Shown: positions 7,404-11,529 of the stretch, piece after piece
Layout: each line of letters begins with the position of its first letter
Numbering within the stretch: the stretch's first letter is position 1
Assembly: GCA_016926925.1 (NCBI GenBank)
Contig: JAFGNQ010000078.1
Location: forward strand, 1 to 11,529
Direction of reading: 5' to 3'
DNA: 11,529 nt
Origin: Candidatus Aminicenantota bacterium
Lineage (GTDB): Bacteria > Acidobacteriota > Aminicenantia > Aminicenantales > Aminicenantaceae
The notes under the pieces: model-generated
Told to the model about the DNA's origin: nothing
What the model saw: only the letters and a program-made list of their open reading frames with translations
Databases searched by the model: none
Translations under genes and position numbers: made by a program

Positions 7404-7440
7404 ATGAAAGAAAAAGGCCAGGGTCTTTGGCCCTGGCCTT
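7404..7440 (-). terminator. Intrinsic terminator after the PKD outer-membrane protein gene
   Basis: AAGGCCAGGG (7414-7423) and CCCTGGCCTT (7431-7440) form a perfect 10-bp GC-rich stem with a 7-nt loop. Read on the - strand it is followed by TTTTTCTTTC (7415-7406), the layout of a Rho-independent terminator. On the + strand no T-run follows, so it acts in the - direction only. It lies 30 nt beyond the stop of the PKD gene and just upstream of rfbD. Confidence 0.88.
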
Positions 7441-7470
7441 AGGAATACACTTAATGTTTGATGTCTTAAA

Positions 7471-8928
7471 TCAGAAGAGCAACCTGAATCCGAGCACGAA
7501 TTTGTGATGTTTGGAGAATTCGCGACCTTCACCAATCGGAAAGTGAGTAGCAAAAAAGATGGAGCCCGCAGTATTCCAATTGTCGAAGATCTGATAGCCT
7601 ATGTTGCCCAAAAGAAAGACATCTCCGTCTCTCTCTTCTTTAACTTTGGTAGCATAGCCTGCGCCTGCACCGATGTAAAACGGACCTGCGTGGTAATTGA
7701 GCGAGAAGTTAGCGAGAGCAAAGGTTTTCCAAACATCGGTGTGGTTGACAGGAAAAGCCCCACCGCCCTCGACGATCAGGCTGAACTGTTTGGGAACGAG
7801 ATAATACAGAAGTCCCACCCGGCCGAACAGATAATTTCCGTGACTTCCCCGTGCTTCCAAGGGTCCGGCATCCACTAATGCAAAAAGTCTCTTCTCCGTA
7901 ATCTCGAGTTCGACTTTGCATGGTTCGGACATGGCTCCGAAATCGTCGGTCACGACCAGAGTTATCGCATAGACTCCCGGTTTATCGAATATTTTTTCCC
8001 AAGTGAACGGTGAACTCGTACTGGAGTAGCTATCCACTTGATTGCCCGCTTCGTCGGCAATCTGAAAATCTGCCTTGGCTACCTGTCCGTCCGGATCTGA
8101 AGATCCCGAAGCATCGATGGTTACTGGCCGTCCAACATAATTTTTACATGGGGAGCAAGAAGTGGTGAGTTCACAGGTAGGAGGCGCATTGATGTAGGTT
8201 TTTGCCTCACAAGGATTGGCCGAGGCTATGTCCTTTATGTTTATCGCCTTGCCCTTAAAAACATACTCGCCCGGTTTATCGAATTTTGTCTGCCATTTGG
8301 GGGAATCAGGGGTTAGAGTTTTGCTTCCTACTCTGTTGCCCTGACCATCTAAAACTTCCACTTCCATAGATTTGGCATGCTGTGACCCGCTCATGTCCAC
8401 GGAAATGGGATCATTGATATTTGCCTTGGCCGGACTGACACTGATAGCGCATACGGCATCAGGAATGATTTCTTCGACTTTGATAAGTGCCACATTGCCG
8501 CACGGTTTGGGGATGATGAACGTGTAGTGTTTGAAGTTTTTCTTGACCTTGAAAATGTATACGGGAAGGGGGGTTTCTCCCGCCCATTCGAGGTCTTCCA
8601 CCAGCTTGACCTTACCCCGGCTGCGGAAAAGCATCCACATGAATTCCTGCCCAACGGGCAGCTCTGCATCCTCAAAGGAAGCAGTCTTGAGCTGATCGAG
8701 GAACGGAAGGAAAACATCCCCGTAGCCGGCTAAATCAAAACCATATTTGATATCTCCGGCATACTGCTCGACAAGGATCTTCATCACTTCACCCGTCGGG
8801 ACCTCGCCTTTGATCCGGACAAGCGTATAACGCCCTATCTGTTTAAGCTTTTTTGTCTCAGCGAATGTCAGAGCCGTAAATAAGATGAGAATCCCAATAA
8901 TCACAATTGCAGTCTTTTTTGATCGCAT
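7471..8928 (-). CDS. Exported PKD-domain protein with C-terminal outer-membrane beta-barrel-like domain
   Basis: A 485-residue protein with a clear signal peptide: basic MRSKK, a hydrophobic core, and probable cleavage after Ala23 (TFA|ETKK). Residues 24-155 or so form a domain I do not recognise. Two PKD/Ig-like modules follow: about 160-247 with DMSGS at 178-182 and FDKPGEYVF, and about 254-343 with IDASGSSDPDG at 271-281, FDKPGVYAITLVVTDD and paired Cys residues. From Leu348 the sequence alternates in beta-strand fashion (GNYLFGRVGLLYYL, FYIGAGAGY, VFLLGNIGYQIF) and ends in GFRLLF with terminal Phe, the usual mark of an outer-membrane beta-barrel. I infer an outer-membrane-anchored protein exposing PKD domains; function unknown. 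AAAGGAGG (8940-8933) is a near-perfect Shine-Dalgarno four nt from ATG. It has its own promoter and terminator. Confidence 0.85.
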   Translation of the reverse strand: MRSKKTAIVIIGILILFTALTFAETKKLKQIGRYTLVRIKGEVPTGEVMKILVEQYAGDIKYGFDLAGYGDVFLPFLDQLKTASFEDAELPVGQEFMWMLFRSRGKVKLVEDLEWAGETPLPVYIFKVKKNFKHYTFIIPKPCGNVALIKVEEIIPDAVCAISVSPAKANINDPISVDMSGSQHAKSMEVEVLDGQGNRVGSKTLTPDSPKWQTKFDKPGEYVFKGKAINIKDIASANPCEAKTYINAPPTCELTTSCSPCKNYVGRPVTIDASGSSDPDGQVAKADFQIADEAGNQVDSYSSTSSPFTWEKIFDKPGVYAITLVVTDDFGAMSEPCKVELEITEKRLFALVDAGPLEARGSHGNYLFGRVGLLYYLVPKQFSLIVEGGGAFPVNHTDVWKTFALANFSLNYHAGPFYIGAGAGYATKVKEERDGDVFLLGNIGYQIFDNWNTAGSIFFATHFPIGEGREFSKHHKFVLGFRLLF

Positions 8929-8985
8929 TCGGCCTCCTTTTTCTGTTTAAATGGGCTAAAGCTTTATAGCTAAGTGTTATATATA

Positions 8986-9015
8986 TAATTACATACACCC
9001 CTGGGTATTTGTCAA
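8986..9015 (-). promoter_or_regulatory. Promoter of the PKD outer-membrane protein gene
   Basis: On the - strand a consensus -35 TTGACA (9015-9010) is followed after 18 nt by TAATTA (8991-8986) in a very AT-rich stretch. The start would be near 8979, leaving a leader of about 50 nt that carries the palindrome TAAAGCTTTA (8957-8966) and the strong ribosome binding site. The neighbouring 9016-9199 shows no gene. Confidence 0.6.
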
Positions 9016-9199
9016 GAAAATAATTCAAAAACGTGAATATTTCGATTGTGTGCCATAAATTCAAGCCGTCATAAAAGAGCGTTTTTTTCGTTATGTTATG
9101 TAAAGTATAATATTAAGTCTTGAAGAAGTTAAAGATAAAGCAGGGAAGACAAAGAGGGAAGAAAAGATCCTGGTACTGTGCGATAAAGGAAGAAATCAG

Positions 9200-9898
9200 T
9201 TATGGGGCTTTATAATTCAAAAAATTCGTAACAATTTCCCGGATCGAACCGGAATCTTCAGGATGAGACTCTAGGGCATTTTGGAAAAGGTGCGAGGCTT
9301 CGTGATGGCGCGCGATGTTACTTTTAAGGTAATGATGCGCTGCGGTTATGCTCATCTCCGGATGACTCTGGATTCCCCAAACAGGCTTATCTTTTAACTG
9401 GAAGGCGTGGATCGTGCAGTCTTCAGTAGAAGCGAACACGAGGAATTCGGATCCGAGGTCGGTGACCTCGTCGAAATGACTGTTGAAAATATGCGCGGTT
9501 CGTCCCGGTCGACCGAAAAGACGATTGTCTTCCGTGATCGTGATCGGATACCAACCTACTTCCGGTTTGGGAGCCCTCCGCACATGGGGAATGCCGGCAA
9601 AGGCAACGGCAAGCAGTTGATGCCCCCAGCAGCTCCCCAAAACAGGAATCCCCAGTTCAACGGCATCCTTGACCAAAGCAATCTCAGTGTCGACCCACCT
9701 TTCTCTTTCAAGGATAGAGGCTTCGGAGCCGGTCAGAACGATATGGGTGTACCCATCACCTAGGACGGGAAAGCTGCCAGTTTTTGCCCGAAAAGACCGC
9801 CAGGGCGCATTCAAGCATGCATCCCAATGCTTGACCGGAGTGTAGACGGAGAGATCAATGGAATTGTCGATGATGGCTAATTTGATTTGTCTGCTCAT
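9200..9898 (-). CDS. Stand-alone class I glutamine amidotransferase (GMP-synthase GATase-like)
   Basis: A 232-residue cytoplasmic GATase1-fold protein. The nucleophile elbow GSCWGHQ places the catalytic Cys at residue 90, and QSHPEM supplies His179 and Glu181, completing the triad. Oxyanion and family features include HIVLTGSEAS (52-61) and FNSHFDEV (138-145). Such stand-alone proteins resemble the amidotransferase domain of GMP synthase and release ammonia, or hydrolyse a gamma-glutamyl compound. No synthetase partner is next to it, so the substrate is unknown. About 40 residues after the triad form a helical tail. The start is supported by family-like LAIIDNS at the N terminus, although the ribosome binding site is weak. 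It is divergently transcribed from the ACT gene. Confidence 0.88.
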   Translation of the reverse strand: MSRQIKLAIIDNSIDLSVYTPVKHWDACLNAPWRSFRAKTGSFPVLGDGYTHIVLTGSEASILERERWVDTEIALVKDAVELGIPVLGSCWGHQLLAVAFAGIPHVRRAPKPEVGWYPITITEDNRLFGRPGRTAHIFNSHFDEVTDLGSEFLVFASTEDCTIHAFQLKDKPVWGIQSHPEMSITAAHHYLKSNIARHHEASHLFQNALESHPEDSGSIREIVTNFLNYKAP

Positions 9899-9959
9899 TC
9901 TAAAACCCGAATTTCACACATCAGTTCGTAAAGCTAAACTTTTTCATGTTATCAGAGAA

Positions 9960-9987
9960 ATTATAAAGGCCGAACCGGAAATGGCAA
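9960..9987 (-). promoter_or_regulatory. Promoter of the amidotransferase gene
   Basis: Read on the - strand, TTGCCA (9987-9982) and a perfect TATAAT (9965-9960) are spaced by 16 nt. The predicted start near 9953 gives a leader of about 55 nt. Confidence 0.6.
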
Positions 9988-10036
9988 GGGTTTTCTTTAT
10001 TTATCTTCAAATTTCATATAAACACAAAGCTAATTT

Positions 10037-10045
10037 TGGTATAAT
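10037..10045 (+). promoter_or_regulatory. Extended -10 promoter of the ACT-domain gene
   Basis: A perfect TATAAT at 10040-10045 is preceded by TG at 10037-10038 (TGnTATAAT), the extended -10 form that can work without a good -35; no convincing -35 is seen upstream. The start would be near 10052, giving a leader of about 20 nt containing GGAGGA (10059-10064). Confidence 0.6.
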
Positions 10046-10070
10046 GCATTTTTAAAACGGAGGAATCAAA

Positions 10071-10466
10071 GTGCCTGAAGTAAAACTCGAAACCGAACTA
10101 CGCGTGATAACACCCAATGAGCCGGGAATACTCGGGCGCGTGCTCGGAACATTGGCAAATAGCGGTGTCAACCTCAAAGCCCTCGCTGCCCGCGCAGATG
10201 ACAAACAGGGAATTTTCCTCATCCTTACTTCCGACAACAAAAAAGCGGAAAAATGCTTGAAAGCCTTGGGCTATGAAGTCAGTTCCAGCACTGTGCTGAC
10301 CGTGATGATAGGAGACCGCATAGGAGCAGGAGCTGAAATCGGCGCCCTCCTCGGAAATGCGGTTATCGACATCGCCTACTGCTATGGTTCATCGGCAGGA
10401 CTGGGCAAGGCACTGCTTGTGATCAAAACAAGCAACGATAAAAAGGCTTTGGAAACACTTCGATAA
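10071..10466 (+). CDS. Two-ACT-domain amino-acid-binding protein
   Basis: A 131-residue protein made almost entirely of two ACT repeats. The first (about 9-70) has the hallmark LRVITPNEPGILGRVLGTLANSGVNLKAL, in which the NEPG turn is the usual ligand-binding site. The second (about 73-131, starting STVLTVMIG) is more divergent. Free-standing double-ACT proteins are thought to bind amino acids or nucleosides and act as sensors or allosteric partners; the ligand is not readable here. The GTG start is well supported by GGAGGA seven nt upstream and an extended -10 promoter. It is divergent from the amidotransferase and is followed, 15 nt after its stop, by the homologous part of the phosphorylase-like fragment. 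Confidence 0.85.
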   Translation: MPEVKLETELRVITPNEPGILGRVLGTLANSGVNLKALAARADDKQGIFLILTSDNKKAEKCLKALGYEVSSSTVLTVMIGDRIGAGAEIGALLGNAVIDIAYCYGSSAGLGKALLVIKTSNDKKALETLR

Positions 10467-10510
10467 AACTCAAAAGGCGCACAGGAAAAGCCTTTATCCT
10501 TCTCCATAAG

Positions 10511-10891
10511 ATGATCGCAAACAAGGCCGAAGGATGGACTCTTCCCTTTTCCCAGGAATGCCGAAAAACAATAAATATCGCGGAGCAGAAAAAGACAAAC
10601 AAAGCATTCGAAATTTTTGCCTCAGAGAACGGATATGTGACTCGAATGGACATGCCGCACATCCAAGACATCAAGACGAGGCTTCTCTCCACCCGCCCCT
10701 TCGAAAGCCTGCTGCTCCGAAAAAAAATCGGTGACTGGGTTCAAAGAGACGATATCCTTGCAGAGCTTTATCTCTCATCAATAAAAAATCCGAGGAAATT
10801 GGAGGCCGATATTCGCAAGATATATGTCTTATCCGATAAGCCCCCGCCTTTTTCTCCCCTCATTGCAGAAAAGACGAAGAGCGGCTTTTGA
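10511..10891 (+). CDS. Orphan C-terminal piece of a pyrimidine/thymidine phosphorylase (possible remnant)
   Basis: From ATG 10511 the frame gives 126 residues that recall the C-terminal region of pyrimidine nucleoside / thymidine phosphorylases: ENGYVTRMD, KKIGDWVQRDDILAELY and VLSDKPPP match family blocks (GYVT.ID, KKVGD.V.KG..LA..Y, ISDEPP). The segment with the conserved GAGR and following residues is missing, with about eight residues apparently deleted. All of the N-terminal catalytic part is absent. The resemblance starts before the ATG: in the same frame, open from 10442, TGKAFILLHKMI (from 10481) matches the family's GKA...F..MI.A motif. No ATG, GTG or TTG exists upstream in frame and the ATG has no Shine-Dalgarno. 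It may be a truncated pseudogene, a repurposed domain, or a gene with a rare start. Catalysis is very unlikely. Confidence 0.6.
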   Translation: MIANKAEGWTLPFSQECRKTINIAEQKKTNKAFEIFASENGYVTRMDMPHIQDIKTRLLSTRPFESLLLRKKIGDWVQRDDILAELYLSSIKNPRKLEADIRKIYVLSDKPPPFSPLIAEKTKSGF

Positions 10892-10954
10892 TTTCATATT
10901 TTTTCATATACAATGAGCCTAATCCGAAACAGTATCGGTTTCAGCAGGAGAGCA

Positions 10955-11529
10955 ATGGAAAGGAAGAGGATCGTTGTCGTGACTTCAGATGTTCCCTTTG
11001 TCGAGGGAGGTCACCTCATCATTGCGCGAAGTACGGTTAAAGCTTTGAATGAATTCGGACATCAAGCCGATTTGGTTTTGACGCCTCAGAACAGACTTCA
11101 CACTCAGCTTCGGGCCTATGCTGCCAATCGGCTTCACGATATAGGAGAAGATGGATTGGGCAGAAAAATCCATCAGATCATCACCTTCCGGTTTCCCAGC
11201 TATGCCGTCAAGCATCCTCACCATGTCTGTTGGCTCAACCACCGCATGCGGGAATATTACGATTTATGGGGATATCTCAACTCTCAGCTGGGTGTCCGGG
11301 GAAAAATCAAAGAGCGGTTTCGAAGAGGAGTCATCCGAACCCTTGATACCTACCTCCTGAAACACAATGTGACAAAGCTCTATGCCCAATCTGAGACAAT
11401 CCAAGAACGCCTGCAAAGGTGGGGCGGAATTTCCTCGGAAGTCCTCTTTCCTCCGCCCCCACAGCGGAACTACCGAACCGAGTCTTATGAGAACTTCATC
11501 TTCGCGGTGTCCCGACTCCAATGGCTGAA
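10955..11529 (+). CDS. GT4-type glycosyltransferase, N-terminal part (3' end outside window)
   Basis: The frame from ATG 10955 stays open to the end of the window (191 codons). It begins MERKRIVVVTSDVPFVEGGHLIIARS, the N-terminal strand and glycine-rich loop of a GT-B glycosyltransferase, and continues with ALNEFGHQADLVLTPQ, KHPHHVCWLNHRMREYYDLW and YAQSETIQERLQRWGG. It reaches SSEVLFPPPP and ENFIFAVSRLQW, where group 1 (GT4) enzymes start the nucleotide-sugar domain, so the donor-site motif is outside. It likely adds a sugar to a surface glycan at the cytoplasmic membrane. AGGAG at 10946-10950 supports this start; an in-frame ATG at 10913 would add 14 residues but lacks a site. It is separated by 63 nt from the phosphorylase fragment. 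Confidence 0.85.
   Translation, partial: MERKRIVVVTSDVPFVEGGHLIIARSTVKALNEFGHQADLVLTPQNRLHTQLRAYAANRLHDIGEDGLGRKIHQIITFRFPSYAVKHPHHVCWLNHRMREYYDLWGYLNSQLGVRGKIKERFRRGVIRTLDTYLLKHNVTKLYAQSETIQERLQRWGGISSEVLFPPPPQRNYRTESYENFIFAVSRLQWL

Noticed and set aside
7504..7878. 124-codon + strand frame opposite the PKD gene
   Set aside because: Antisense shadow of the barrel-coding region, which has a clear signal peptide, domains, promoter and terminator on the other strand.
9082..9111. TATAAT at 9106-9111 as a + strand promoter
   Set aside because: The -35 position is a plain T-run and there is no + strand gene for almost 1 kb.
10886..10914. TACAAT as a -10 box for the glycosyltransferase gene
   Set aside because: No acceptable -35 at the right distance (TTTTGA at 17 nt is poor), in a T-rich stretch where such boxes arise by chance.

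Overview
This window looks like part of a bacterial chromosome with moderate GC content. There are no phage, IS or CRISPR signals. The gene set (an infB-ylxP-rbfA-nrnA-truB block, paired DUF507 genes, and an exported PKD/outer-membrane protein ending in Phe) indicates a Gram-negative bacterium with an outer membrane. My best guess is the Acidobacteriota / Aminicenantes area. That is inferred from gene content only and was not tested by comparison.

Left block (1-5599, all +): the 3' two-fifths or so of infB, then a DUF503/YlxP-like gene, a 204-nt spacer with hairpins and a good sigma70-type promoter, rbfA, an overlapping DHH/DHHA1 phosphoesterase (NrnA-like) and truB. This is the familiar translation-initiation / ribosome-maturation / RNA-modification / nano-RNA turnover operon. 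It is followed closely by a Na+-dependent NSS (SNF) amino-acid transporter and, overlapping its stop, a 31-codon single-helix peptide that looks like the small subunit of methionine/alanine-type NSS importers.

Middle block (5600-8940): about 350 nt without a recognisable gene, then two translationally coupled DUF507 genes (+). Convergent to them are rfbD (dTDP-4-dehydrorhamnose reductase, -) and, upstream of rfbD and separated by a strong intrinsic terminator, a large exported protein (-) with a signal peptide, an unrecognised N-terminal domain, two PKD-like domains and a C-terminal beta-barrel-like domain. That gene has a consensus-like promoter and Shine-Dalgarno.

Right block (9200-11529): a stand-alone class I glutamine amidotransferase (-) is divergent from a two-ACT-domain protein (+), each with its own recognisable promoter. 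Behind the ACT gene lies an orphan C-terminal piece of a pyrimidine/thymidine phosphorylase whose homology begins upstream of its first ATG. The window ends inside a GT4-type glycosyltransferase that has a good ribosome binding site and runs off the edge.

The most unusual points are the orphan phosphorylase C-domain next to an ACT protein, the tiny transporter subunit, the DUF507 gene pair, and the modular exported protein with its unrecognised N-terminal domain. I see no clear evidence of a wholly new defence or mobile system.
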